Positions 1 to 6,033 of a stretch of 6,033 nucleotides of DNA are shown one piece after another. Made by a program: the position numbers and the translations under genes. The notes under the pieces were generated by a model, which saw only the letters and a list, made by a program, of their open reading frames with translations, had not been told where the DNA came from and did no database searches. Each line of letters begins with the position of its first letter. The first letter of the stretch is position 1. The stretch is from Xanthobacteraceae bacterium (GTDB lineage: Bacteria > Pseudomonadota > Alphaproteobacteria > Rhizobiales > Xanthobacteraceae), in NCBI GenBank assembly GCA_030043175.1, contig JASHYD010000104.1:1-6033 (forward strand), in the 5' to 3' direction.

Positions 1-560
1 ATGGCGAGTGGGGTGGGTCGGTTGATCCGGTATTTCAGGAATATGCGTATTGAGCGCTGCGCGACCTACTCGGATTGAGCACAGCAAAATCGAGACTCGC
101 CCTCACTGGTCGAACCTTGGCGCCGCAGGGGTGCGGGAATCGGGCGCGAAGGGGGAGTGATGTAAAAAGCTGTGCCAGGAGATGACAACCAATTTTGCGG
201 AGTTGAGCGTCTGGCACAGAGCAAGCAGCCGAGCCCGAACACCGGCAGCCTGGCGCATTCGGCAAGGTCGTAGACCTGGCGTCCGCTTGCTCCGGACACC
301 AAAGTCACGGCGATCCATCGGCGCTACCTGCTGCCGCCTTGTCCATCGAGGTAATCGTAGCGGCGCCGCCATCGAAGGTCGATCAGGACACCGTGCAGCA
401 CAGCGAAGCCGGCTCCACAAGTGGCTCCATGCAGCGTCGCGCCTGCATAGGATCTATCTGGGAAACGCGATGCCCACGAAGTCGCGAGGACCGCCCTTGA
501 CCCGATTTCGGACTCCGCGGCGTTCGACGGTGGACGTGATGTCAGTGAAGGGAGCCTTGA
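1..560. other. Non-coding or unrecognised stretch at left edge
   Basis: I see no gene here that I can support. Open frames exist on both strands, as expected in GC-rich DNA, but their products are rich in Arg, Ser, Pro and Ala, show no recognisable motif and have no well-placed ribosome binding site. The longest, a plus-strand frame opening at 182, has an AGGAG directly abutting its ATG with no spacer, and its product looks like an antisense translation. No tRNA, rRNA, insertion-sequence end or CRISPR repeat is apparent. The stretch may contain further decayed coding sequence continuous with the remnant to its right, but I cannot identify it. Confidence 0.5.
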
Positions 561-578
561 CGACCGCATCGGCGCGCA

Positions 579-661
579 GTCGCGATGACCAAAGGACCGA
601 CGCCGATTCCCTTCAGGTCCTCCTGGGTCAGGCCCTGCAGGACCCGTTCTTTATCTCGTTC
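579..661 (-). pseudogene. Possible remnant of the SAM-like N-terminal domain of an adenylate/guanylate cyclase
   Basis: The minus-strand frame from 661 down to about 590 reads ERDKERVLQGLTQEDLKGIG then VGPL. After a one-base shift at about 590 it continues GHRD. This matches the pattern of the SAM-like domain found at the N terminus of many rhizobial class III adenylate cyclases (an LT.EDL..LGV core followed by VGHR..LL.AI). No cyclase catalytic domain can be followed further leftward, and the frame is broken, so any such gene is dead and mostly lost. It abuts the other remnant on its right, which suggests the two were joined by a deletion. The assignment rests on about 25 residues and a single inferred frameshift. 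Confidence 0.33.
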
Positions 662-794
662 CGGCGGACGGCGGCCCGTCAGCGGCGTCGCCGACAGATA
701 CCGGCAGCGCAAAATATCACGTCACGGTTCATGGGTCGCGCACCGTTTCGGCCGAGAGCGCTACGTGATGCGGCCATTTACGCTTGACATCACC
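662..794 (-). pseudogene. Possible decayed fragment of a small hypothetical protein
   Basis: On the minus strand, successive pieces in different frames read like one broken protein. From 794 the frame gives GDVKRKWPHHVALSAETVR and stops at 729. A shifted frame from 732 gives MNRDVIFCAAG. A third frame from 700 gives YLSATPLTGRR. From memory, the order WPHHV..LSAE..VR / MNR.VIFCAAG / LSATPLT resembles a short hypothetical protein common in Bradyrhizobium-type genomes, whose intact form continues into a segment with FCFAKPEDA. That continuation is absent here. I read this as a frameshifted, truncated remnant with no function. The family resemblance is recalled, not searched. Chance resemblance in GC-rich sequence remains possible. 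Confidence 0.3.
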
Positions 795-868
795 ACGCGC
801 CGAAACCCCTGCGCCAGCCGCCACGAATCCTGACACGAGACCACGGGTGGTTGAATACGTCAGATGAT

Positions 869-886
869 GAGGTGTGTTTAAACCTC
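869..886. promoter_or_regulatory. Imperfect palindrome, possible operator
   Basis: The 18-base element has arms GAGGTGT and AAACCTC around a 4-base centre; six of seven arm pairs match. Its centre and right arm form an A/T-rich TTTAAA patch in GC-rich DNA. It lies about 210 bases upstream of the first gene of the operon, in a segment with no coding signal. Its size would suit a dimeric repressor or activator, such as a GntR-, TetR- or LysR-type regulator, but no regulator gene is in the window and the distance is long for direct repression. It could equally be chance. Confidence 0.25.
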
Positions 887-1034
887 GCCTATCGTGGGTA
901 ATGGTGGACCCCTGCGGACCCAGCGAGAGCTTTCCTTGATGGCACGATGCCTCGGTACGACCGCGTCGGCACGGCAGCTTCATCGCGAGCCGCGACACCT
1001 ACGAAATTTGACAGGCAGGCCGGCAATCCAGGGA

Positions 1035-1063
1035 TTGTTGGGGCGGGAGCTCATGTGTATGAA
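1035..1063 (+). promoter_or_regulatory. Weak sigma-70-like promoter candidate for the operon
   Basis: TTGTTG at 1035-1040 and TATGAA at 1058-1063 are separated by 17 bases. They match the -35 and -10 consensus at three or four of six positions each. Transcription would begin near 1070, leaving a leader of about 26 bases before the hydrolase ATG. A better -35 box, TTGACA at 1008-1013, has no good -10 partner at 16 to 18 bases. No other promoter is evident between the five genes, so a signal in this region would have to drive the whole operon. Confidence 0.22.
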
Positions 1064-1082
1064 GCAGTCACCACTGCACATC

Positions 1083-1088
1083 GGGAAA
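1083..1088 (+). promoter_or_regulatory. Ribosome binding site of the hydrolase gene
   Basis: GGGAAA lies 7 bases before the ATG at 1096. It is a modest Shine-Dalgarno match but correctly spaced. It supports the start at 1096 over the out-of-frame ATGs at 1053 and 1059, which lead only to a short frame ending at 1145. Confidence 0.4.
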
Positions 1089-1095
1089 CACTCTC

Positions 1096-1899
1096 ATGGC
1101 GGTTTCAAGATTCACGGCTCGCGACGGCGCGCAACTCGCCTATGAGGTGCAGGGCCGCGCGAAACACGCAGCGCCGGTCGTGCTCATCCATTCGCTGGCC
1201 ATGGACCACACGTTCTGGAACGCCATTGCGCCAGCGGTGAGCGAGGCAACGGGCGTGCTCACCTATGATTGTCGCGGTCACGGCCAATCAGATAAGCCGG
1301 CGGGCGCATACCGGGTGGAGCAATTTGCCGACGACCTCGCCGATCTCCTAAATCATCTCGGATGGCGCTCGGCGATCGTTGCCGGCGCCTCCATGGGCGG
1401 CTGTGTCGCGCTTGGGTTTGCGGCCGCTTATCCGATGCGTGCTGCCGCGCTCGGCCTGTTCGATACCACGGCCTCGTATAATGCACCCGACAAGTGGGAA
1501 GAGCGCGCTGCCATGGCCGAGGCCAAGGGCCTCGAAGCCATGCTGGAGTTCCAGACGACGCGCTGGTTCACCGATGCGTTCCGGGCCAACCGCAAAGATG
1601 TGCTCGACGCGGCGGTGACGGTGTTTCTCGCCAATCCGGCGCGGTGCTATGCGCAGGCCTGCCGGATGCTCGGCGCCTGCAATCTCGCCGGTACGCTGCC
1701 GCAATTGAAGATGCCGGTCCGCATCGTCGTCGGGGAGGAGGACTATGCGACACCGCTTGCCATGTCGGAGGCGCTGCACCGGGGCATCGCGGGCTCGACT
1801 CTGGCCGTGATTGCGAACGCCCGGCATCTCACGCCGCTGGAGTGTCCGGAGCGGATCATCGTTGAGCTGCAAAAGCTCCTTGAGATGGCACCGGCGTAA
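1096..1899 (+). CDS. Alpha/beta-fold hydrolase, 3-oxoadipate enol-lactonase-like
   Basis: A 267-residue single-domain cytoplasmic hydrolase, a usual length for the family. The fold's landmarks appear in order: oxyanion-hole strand VVLIHS (28-33), the YDCRGHGQSD segment (57-66), nucleophile elbow GASMGG with Ser99, a helical cap at about 125-200, the acid Asp216 in GEEDYATP, and the catalytic His244 in ARHLTPLECPE. The Ser-Asp-His triad is therefore complete. Overall pattern is closest to PcaD-type enol-lactonases and related carboxylic-ester hydrolases, but family resemblance does not fix the substrate. The stop overlaps the next gene's start (TAATG), and the gene heads a molybdenum-hydroxylase operon. 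It probably hydrolyses an ester, lactone, thioester or amide in the same catabolic route. There is no signal peptide. The start is supported by the site at 1083-1088 and by the family-typical beginning (strand, then DG..LAYEV). Confidence 0.9.
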   Translation: MAVSRFTARDGAQLAYEVQGRAKHAAPVVLIHSLAMDHTFWNAIAPAVSEATGVLTYDCRGHGQSDKPAGAYRVEQFADDLADLLNHLGWRSAIVAGASMGGCVALGFAAAYPMRAAALGLFDTTASYNAPDKWEERAAMAEAKGLEAMLEFQTTRWFTDAFRANRKDVLDAAVTVFLANPARCYAQACRMLGACNLAGTLPQLKMPVRIVVGEEDYATPLAMSEALHRGIAGSTLAVIANARHLTPLECPERIIVELQKLLEMAPA

Positions 1900-2447
1900 T
1901 GATCGTTACCGGCGAAATCACCCTTCCGGCACCTCGCGAGATCGTGTTCCAGATCCTGCGGGACGCACCGTTCTTCGCCTCCTGCGTGGAGGGCGTGCGC
2001 GATCTCAAGGAGATCGATGCCACTCATTACGATGCGGTTGTGGACACCAGGGTCGCCTACATGAACTTCACCTTCAAGGTGAGTGTGGAGGTCACCCGGC
2101 TGACGCCGCCCGAGCGTATCGAAGCGAAAATAGAGGGGACGCCGCTTGGCATTGTCGGCCGCTTCATTGCGGTGTCCACCACCGACCTGATCGATGCCGG
2201 AAGCGAAACGGTCGTCAAATACGCAATCGACGCCAACATCACCGGCAAGCTCGGCAGCATGGGTCAGCCGGTGCTCAGATCAAAGGCCAAGGAGATGGAA
2301 CGGAAATTCGCCGAGAAGATGCGCGCCGCTTTCGCGGGCCCACTGCCTCTCCCTTCCCCCCAATCGAAATCGGCTGTCGGCGATGTCGATCAATCTTCTG
2401 AGGAGGGTACCGGGTCGGGCGGCTTGGGCTCGGGAGCCGCCTTATGA
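1899..2447 (+). CDS. CoxG-like SRPBCC-family protein (carbon monoxide dehydrogenase subunit G family)
   Basis: A 182-residue protein with an SRPBCC (START-like) fold at residues 1-146. It opens with TGEITLPAPREIVFQIL (4-20), where CoxG proteins have TGE..I.APRE.V, and ends its core with the family's C-terminal helix, GKLGSMGQPVLRSKAKEMERK at 116-136, where the LGS.GQ pattern is typical. CoxG is not a catalytic subunit. In Oligotropha it is linked to membrane attachment of CO dehydrogenase, and homologues commonly sit beside molybdenum-hydroxylase genes. Residues 147-182 form a Pro/Ser-rich then acidic and Gly-rich tail with no hydrophobic anchor, so this protein is predicted to be soluble. 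The start shares an A with the hydrolase stop (TAATG) and has only a weak Shine-Dalgarno, so translation is probably coupled. The final bases overlap the FAD-subunit gene by 4 (ATGA). The specific role is inferred from neighbours. Confidence 0.85.
   Translation: MIVTGEITLPAPREIVFQILRDAPFFASCVEGVRDLKEIDATHYDAVVDTRVAYMNFTFKVSVEVTRLTPPERIEAKIEGTPLGIVGRFIAVSTTDLIDAGSETVVKYAIDANITGKLGSMGQPVLRSKAKEMERKFAEKMRAAFAGPLPLPSPQSKSAVGDVDQSSEEGTGSGGLGSGAAL
2432..2436 (+). promoter_or_regulatory. Ribosome binding site of the FAD-subunit gene
   Basis: GGGAG ends 7 bases before the ATG at 2444, inside the end of the CoxG-like gene. A stronger AGGAGGG at 2401-2407 is 36 bases from the ATG, too far to serve it directly, and no in-frame start follows it closely. 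The start at 2444 is therefore retained. Confidence 0.45.
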
Positions 2448-3334
2448 CCCCGTTTGAGCTTGCCGAACCCACGACCGTCGCGGAGGCGCTGCGCCTCCTC
2501 GATCCGCACGACGGCACCGTGCGGCCGCTCGGCGGCGGCACCGCGCTGATGCTGATGATGAAGGCCGGCGTGTTTCGGCCGACCCGCCTGGTCAGCCTGC
2601 GCAGGATCGCTGGACTGTCGCGCATCGTGGCAATGCCGGATGGCGGCCTCGTGATCGGCGCATTGACGCCGCTTTCCGACGTCGAGCGTTCGAACCAGGT
2701 CACCTATCGCGCCGGCGTGATCGTGCGCACCATGCGGCGGCTTTCCAACGTGCGCGTACGCAATGTGGCGACCATCGGAGGCTGCCTCGCCCACGGCGAC
2801 CCGCATATGGACCTGCCGCCGGTTCTGATGGCGCTCAGCGCCGGCATCGTGGTGGTTGGCCGCGACGGCGAACGCACCCTCAAGGTCGAAGACCTGTTCT
2901 CCGGTTACTACGAAACCGTGCTCAAGCGCGACGAGATCATCACCGAGCTACACATCCCTTCCCAAGGTGCGCGGCGTGCCGCCTATCTCAAGTGCACCAC
3001 CGGTTCGGCCGATGACTGGCCGGCGCTCGGCGTCGCCGTCTCGTTTGAGGTGGACGGCAAGGTGATCCGTGCGCCGCGCGTCGTGGTTAGCGCGGCTACC
3101 GAAAAGGCCACCCGCCTCAACGGCGCCGAAGCGGTGCTGTCCGACGCGGCGGTCGATGACGCGCTATTGGCGCGCGCGGGGGACGCCGCAGCCGACGAGG
3201 CCGACACGATATCCGACGTGCGCGGGTCGGCGCCCTACAAGCGCGAGCTGTTGCGCGTCTATGTGAGCCGCGCGGTGCGTCAAGCCTTCGAGGCAGATGG
3301 CCGCGATGGCGAAACGAGAGGAGCGGCACACTGA
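2444..3334 (+). CDS. FAD-binding medium subunit of a xanthine dehydrogenase-family molybdenum hydroxylase (CoxM-like)
   Basis: A 296-residue subunit, close to the size of CoxM-type proteins. It carries FAD and passes electrons from the [2Fe-2S] subunit to an external acceptor. The N-terminal FAD-binding motif is LGGGTALMLMMK (29-40). The second is TIGGCLAHGDPHMDLPP (110-126), equivalent to the TIGGS.AH.DP.AD.P pattern of the family. The C-terminal CO-dehydrogenase flavoprotein domain ends with GSAPYKRELLRVYVSRAV (261-278), the family's usual closing signature. It has only two cysteines (114 and 184), so it lacks the four-cysteine [4Fe-4S] loop of the 4-hydroxybenzoyl-CoA reductase beta subunit. 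There is no signal peptide, so the enzyme is expected to be cytoplasmic. The start overlaps the CoxG-like gene by 4 bases and the stop overlaps the large-subunit start (TGATG), consistent with coupled translation of enzyme subunits. Confidence 0.93.
   Translation: MTPFELAEPTTVAEALRLLDPHDGTVRPLGGGTALMLMMKAGVFRPTRLVSLRRIAGLSRIVAMPDGGLVIGALTPLSDVERSNQVTYRAGVIVRTMRRLSNVRVRNVATIGGCLAHGDPHMDLPPVLMALSAGIVVVGRDGERTLKVEDLFSGYYETVLKRDEIITELHIPSQGARRAAYLKCTTGSADDWPALGVAVSFEVDGKVIRAPRVVVSAATEKATRLNGAEAVLSDAAVDDALLARAGDAAADEADTISDVRGSAPYKRELLRVYVSRAVRQAFEADGRDGETRGAAH
3317..3323 (+). promoter_or_regulatory. Ribosome binding site of the large-subunit gene
   Basis: AGAGGAG, a good Shine-Dalgarno match, ends 10 bases before the ATG at 3334, within the last codons of the FAD-subunit gene. 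The spacing is slightly long, but together with the TGATG overlap it fixes the start. Confidence 0.5.
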
Positions 3335-5637
3335 TGGCAAGCGCAACCACCGCGACAGCGCGTCCGGGAGGACAAGTCGGCCGCAGCTTGCCTCGGCTCG
3401 AAGCGCGCGAAAAAGTCACCGGCCGGGCCGAATACACCCACAACCTGCGCCTGCCCGGGATGCTGCACGGCAAGGTGGTCCGCTCGACCATTGCCCATGG
3501 CCGCATCAAATCGATCGAGACCGGCGCCGCCAACGCAGTGCGTGGTGTCTATCGGATCGTCACAGCACAGGACGTGATCAAGGTCATTCCGCACCCTTAT
3601 TACGGACCAGCGTTCCACGATCAGCCCGTCCTCGCGATCGACAAGGTGCACTATGTGGGCGAACCGATTGCCGTCGTGCTGGCCGACGACCCCCATGTCG
3701 CAGAGACGGCGGCCGCACTCATTGTCGCCGAATACGAAGAGCTGCCGGCCGTGTACGATGAGGTGGAAGCCGCGCAAAACAAGATTCTGGTGCACGACGA
3801 GCTAAAGCCCGCCGGGACCTTCGCGGACCTCAAACATCTCAAGGGTGTCAAGGGCACCAATATCGCGCTGGACTATCAATTGCGCAGAGGCGACGTCGAA
3901 AAGGCATTTGCCAAAGCCGCCCACGTATTCGAGCATGAATTCCGCACCCAGAAGGTGCTGCACCTTTCCTTCGAGCCTTTCGTCTCGATCGCCGATTACA
4001 AGGGCGATCGGCTCACGCTCTACACGGCCTCGCAAGGCCCGTCCTTCGTGCGCATCGAAATCGCGCGGCTGCTCGGCTGGCCCGAGAACCGCGTGCGCGT
4101 CAAGGTGCCGTTTTTGGGTGGCGGCTACGGCGGGAAGCTCTACATCAAGCTCGAGGCGCTGGTGACGGCGCTGTCGATGATCGCCAAGCGCCCTGTCAAG
4201 GTCGCGCTGTCAATGGAGGAGGTGTTCTACACCATCACCCGTCACCCGATGACGTTCCGCATCAAAAGCGGCGTCGACCAGGATGGGTGCATCACTGCGC
4301 GGCGCTGCGAAGTGTTCTGGAACGGCGGCGCCTATGCGGATATCGGCCCGCGGGTGGCGCAGAAATCGGGATTCACGGCTTCGGGTCCCTACGACATCGA
4401 AAACGTGTCGATCGATTCCTACGCGCTCTACACCAACCAGCCGCCCGCCGGGGCGCTGCGCGGCTTCGGTGTGCCACAGCTCGTGTGGGCCTATGAGTCC
4501 CACACCGACATGATGGCGCGGGCGCTTGAGATCGATCCGCTCGAATTCCGCCGCCGCAACATCATGCGCGAAGGGGGCCAGCACACCACCGGCACGCCGC
4601 TCAAGGATGCTCCGGTCGAGAAGGTGCTGGAACACCTTGCCGCGCGGATGAACTGGACAAAGCCGTTTGACCGCGGCGCCGGCCCGGTGCGGCGTGGCCG
4701 CGGTCTTGCGATCGCCATCAAGGCCGTGATCTCGCCCACCACTTCGGTCGCGATCGTGAACGTCAACGCCGACGGCAGCACCACGCTTTATTGCGGCACC
4801 GTGGACATGGGCCAGGGCTCCGACACCGCGATGGCGCAAATGGTGGGCGAAATACTCAACATTCCGGCAGAATCCGTAAACGTGGTGCCTCGCGATACCG
4901 ATGTGACGCCCTACGACATGGGTACGCTCGGGTCGCGTTCGCTGTTCCACATGGGGCATGCCGTGCGGCTCGCCGCCGAACAAGCGCGCGACAAGATTGC
5001 ATCACTCGCCCGCGATCTCGGCCTGCCGGAAGGCACCAACTATTCGGTAGCCGACCTGTTCCAGAAACGGTACGGCATGCAGGCCGGCAATATCGTCGGC
5101 ACCGGCGTCTACAAACCGGACTACGTTCCACCGCAGCCCGGCACCGGGCTGACGCCAAACGTCACGCCGTTCTGGATGGTGTCGGGCGTAGGGGCCGAGG
5201 TCGAAGTCGACACCGAGACCGGCCATGTGCGCATTGCGCGGCTGCTCAATGTCTGCGAGATCGGCAGGCCGATCAATCCCAAGATCTGCGAGTCGCAGAT
5301 TTCGGGCGCCGCCACGATGCAGCTCGGCTTTACCATGTTCGAGAAGATGCATTTCGACGGCGGCCAAGTCACCAATGCTTCGCTTGCGGACTACAAGATT
5401 CCCGGCTTCCACGACCTGCCGGTGATATTCGAGAACGAGACCATCGAGGCATACCAGTCCAACGGGCCGTTCGGCGGCAAGGGTGTCGGCGAGGTCGCAA
5501 CCTTCTGTGTGTCGCCGGCGATCGGCAATGCGATCGACGATGCCGTAGGGGTGCGGCTGACGCAATTGCCGCTCAGCCCGGAAGCCGTGCTGCGTGCGCT
5601 GCGCGCCAAGGAAAATCGCCCGATCGAGGATGCGTGA
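3334..5637 (+). CDS. Molybdopterin-binding large (catalytic) subunit, xanthine dehydrogenase/CoxL family
   Basis: A full-length 767-residue catalytic subunit that binds the molybdopterin cytosine dinucleotide cofactor and hydroxylates the substrate with oxygen from water. The N-terminal aldehyde-oxidase hammerhead domain spans about 20-145 (R21LEAREKVTGRAEYT; YVGEPIAVVLAD at 107-118). The Mo-binding domains follow: GGGYGGK (262-268), active-site loop GALRGFGVPQ (373-382), MGQGSDT (492-498), TLGSRSLFHMGHAV (531-544) and GKGVGE (715-720). Glu720 is the expected catalytic base, matching bovine xanthine dehydrogenase Glu1261, and Arg376 matches its Arg880. The AYRCSFR cysteine loop of form I CO dehydrogenase is absent. 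Leu269 occupies the place of the purine-contacting Glu802. CO and xanthine are therefore unlikely substrates; aromatic, heterocyclic or acyl-CoA substrates are open. There is no Tat signal. The stop overlaps the small-subunit start (TGATG). Confidence 0.95.
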   Translation: MASATTATARPGGQVGRSLPRLEAREKVTGRAEYTHNLRLPGMLHGKVVRSTIAHGRIKSIETGAANAVRGVYRIVTAQDVIKVIPHPYYGPAFHDQPVLAIDKVHYVGEPIAVVLADDPHVAETAAALIVAEYEELPAVYDEVEAAQNKILVHDELKPAGTFADLKHLKGVKGTNIALDYQLRRGDVEKAFAKAAHVFEHEFRTQKVLHLSFEPFVSIADYKGDRLTLYTASQGPSFVRIEIARLLGWPENRVRVKVPFLGGGYGGKLYIKLEALVTALSMIAKRPVKVALSMEEVFYTITRHPMTFRIKSGVDQDGCITARRCEVFWNGGAYADIGPRVAQKSGFTASGPYDIENVSIDSYALYTNQPPAGALRGFGVPQLVWAYESHTDMMARALEIDPLEFRRRNIMREGGQHTTGTPLKDAPVEKVLEHLAARMNWTKPFDRGAGPVRRGRGLAIAIKAVISPTTSVAIVNVNADGSTTLYCGTVDMGQGSDTAMAQMVGEILNIPAESVNVVPRDTDVTPYDMGTLGSRSLFHMGHAVRLAAEQARDKIASLARDLGLPEGTNYSVADLFQKRYGMQAGNIVGTGVYKPDYVPPQPGTGLTPNVTPFWMVSGVGAEVEVDTETGHVRIARLLNVCEIGRPINPKICESQISGAATMQLGFTMFEKMHFDGGQVTNASLADYKIPGFHDLPVIFENETIEAYQSNGPFGGKGVGEVATFCVSPAIGNAIDDAVGVRLTQLPLSPEAVLRALRAKENRPIEDA
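5626..5630 (+). promoter_or_regulatory. Ribosome binding site of the small-subunit gene
   Basis: GAGGA lies 6 bases before the ATG at 5637, within the end of the large-subunit gene. Motif and spacing are good and support that start. Confidence 0.5.
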
Positions 5638-6033
5638 TGACTGACCTTCGCACCATCTGCTTCACGCTCAATGGCGAACAAGTCTCAGCGCAGATCGCCT
5701 CGCACCACAGTCTGCTCGAAGTCGTGCGCAACAATTTCAGCCTCTATGGCGCACGCGAAAGCTGCGGCCAAGGTTTGTGCGGCTGCTGTACCCTGATCGT
5801 CGACGGACGCCCGGTTTCCGGCTGCTTGTACCTCGCAGCCTTCGCGGACGGCGCCGTGGTGGAAACCGTCGAATACCTTGACCGCGACAACGTGCTCGAT
5901 CCGGTACAGGAGGCCTTCATCGAAGAAGGCGCATTCCAATGCGGTTTCTGTACGCCGGGCTTTGTGCTGATGGTCAAACGGTTGCTCGACGAGCATCCCG
6001 ATCCCGACGATGAGCGCATCCACGACTACCTGT
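5637..6033 (+). CDS. [2Fe-2S] small subunit of the molybdenum hydroxylase (CoxS-like), 3' end outside window
   Basis: The first 132 residues of an iron-sulfur subunit usually about 150-170 residues long; the gene runs off the right edge with no stop. The N-terminal plant-ferredoxin-type domain carries cluster ligands Cys43, Cys48, Cys51 and Cys63, spaced C-x4-C-x2-C-x11-C in ESCGQGLCGCCTLIVDG and SGC. Cys50 is an additional cysteine next to the ligands. The C-terminal four-helix domain begins with the second cluster's first pair, Cys102 and Cys105, in QCGFCTPG; the remaining C-x-C pair should lie just past the window. The subunit relays electrons from Mo to FAD. There is no Tat signal at the N terminus, as expected for a cytoplasmic enzyme. 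The gene order FAD, Mo, FeS differs from the FAD-FeS-Mo order of coxMSL. The start overlaps the large-subunit stop by one base. Confidence 0.93.
   Translation, partial: MTDLRTICFTLNGEQVSAQIASHHSLLEVVRNNFSLYGARESCGQGLCGCCTLIVDGRPVSGCLYLAAFADGAVVETVEYLDRDNVLDPVQEAFIEEGAFQCGFCTPGFVLMVKRLLDEHPDPDDERIHDYL

Noticed and set aside
1..78. Short plus-strand frame reading from the first base to a TGA at 76-78, possibly the tail of an upstream gene
   Set aside because: It is only 25 codons at the window edge with no recognisable motif; it cannot be told apart from chance.
182..787. Plus-strand open frame of 201 codons in the upstream region
   Set aside because: The AGGAG abuts the ATG without a spacer, the product is Arg-rich without domain features, and it runs antisense to the better-supported minus-strand fragments at 579-794.
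940..954. TGGCAC at 940-945, resembling the -24 element of a sigma-54 promoter
   Set aside because: The expected TTGC-type -12 element is absent at the required spacing (the bases there are CTCG).
1008..1013. Perfect TTGACA -35 hexamer
   Set aside because: No acceptable -10 hexamer occurs 16-18 bases downstream; the sequence there is GGGATT-like.
1053..1145. Short frame from ATG 1053 or 1059 overlapping the hydrolase start, as a possible leader peptide
   Set aside because: It is about 30 codons, overlaps the real gene out of frame, lacks a leader-type codon run or attenuator hairpin, and is most simply chance.
4210..4983. Long minus-strand open frame (257 codons) inside the large-subunit gene, and a similar one at 1348-1872
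   Set aside because: Both lie wholly opposite genes with clear family motifs; their His/Arg-rich products are typical antisense shadows in GC-rich DNA.
3334..5637. Annotation of the large subunit as carbon monoxide dehydrogenase CoxL
   Set aside because: The diagnostic Cys-containing active-site loop of form I enzymes and the AYRGAGR loop of form II are both replaced by GALRGFGVPQ.

Overview
The window is GC-rich, with strong G/C preference at third codon positions and tightly packed same-strand genes. This fits an alphaproteobacterium of the Bradyrhizobium/Rhodopseudomonas/Xanthobacteraceae type. That placement is inferred from composition and gene style, not from a marker gene.

Layout: positions 1 to about 1095 hold no convincing intact gene. 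Within this stretch, about 579-794 on the minus strand shows out-of-frame protein fragments that look like decayed coding sequence. An imperfect palindrome lies at 869-886, and a weak promoter-like pair sits just upstream of the first gene. From 1096 to the right edge, five plus-strand genes run without gaps, each start overlapping the previous stop by 1 to 4 bases: an alpha/beta hydrolase (1096-1899), a CoxG-like SRPBCC protein (1899-2447), an FAD-binding medium subunit (2444-3334), a molybdopterin-binding large subunit (3334-5637) and a [2Fe-2S] small subunit cut by the window end (5637 onward).

The last three genes encode the complete subunit set of a xanthine oxidase/CO dehydrogenase-type molybdenum hydroxylase. 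Electrons would flow from the substrate at Mo through the two [2Fe-2S] clusters to FAD. The CoxG-like protein is probably an accessory factor for that enzyme. The hydrolase probably acts on the same pathway, on a lactone, ester, thioester or amide before or after the hydroxylation.

The substrate is not identified. The large subunit lacks the active-site cysteine loop of true CO dehydrogenase (CoxL). It also has Leu where mammalian xanthine dehydrogenase has its purine-contacting Glu, while keeping the conserved Arg loop and the catalytic Glu. The FAD subunit lacks the cysteine-rich [4Fe-4S] insert of 4-hydroxybenzoyl-CoA reductase. The best reading is an uncharacterised catabolic molybdenum hydroxylase operon, probably for an aromatic, heterocyclic or acyl-CoA substrate. 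The enzyme family is well known; only the substrate and the gene combination may be new.
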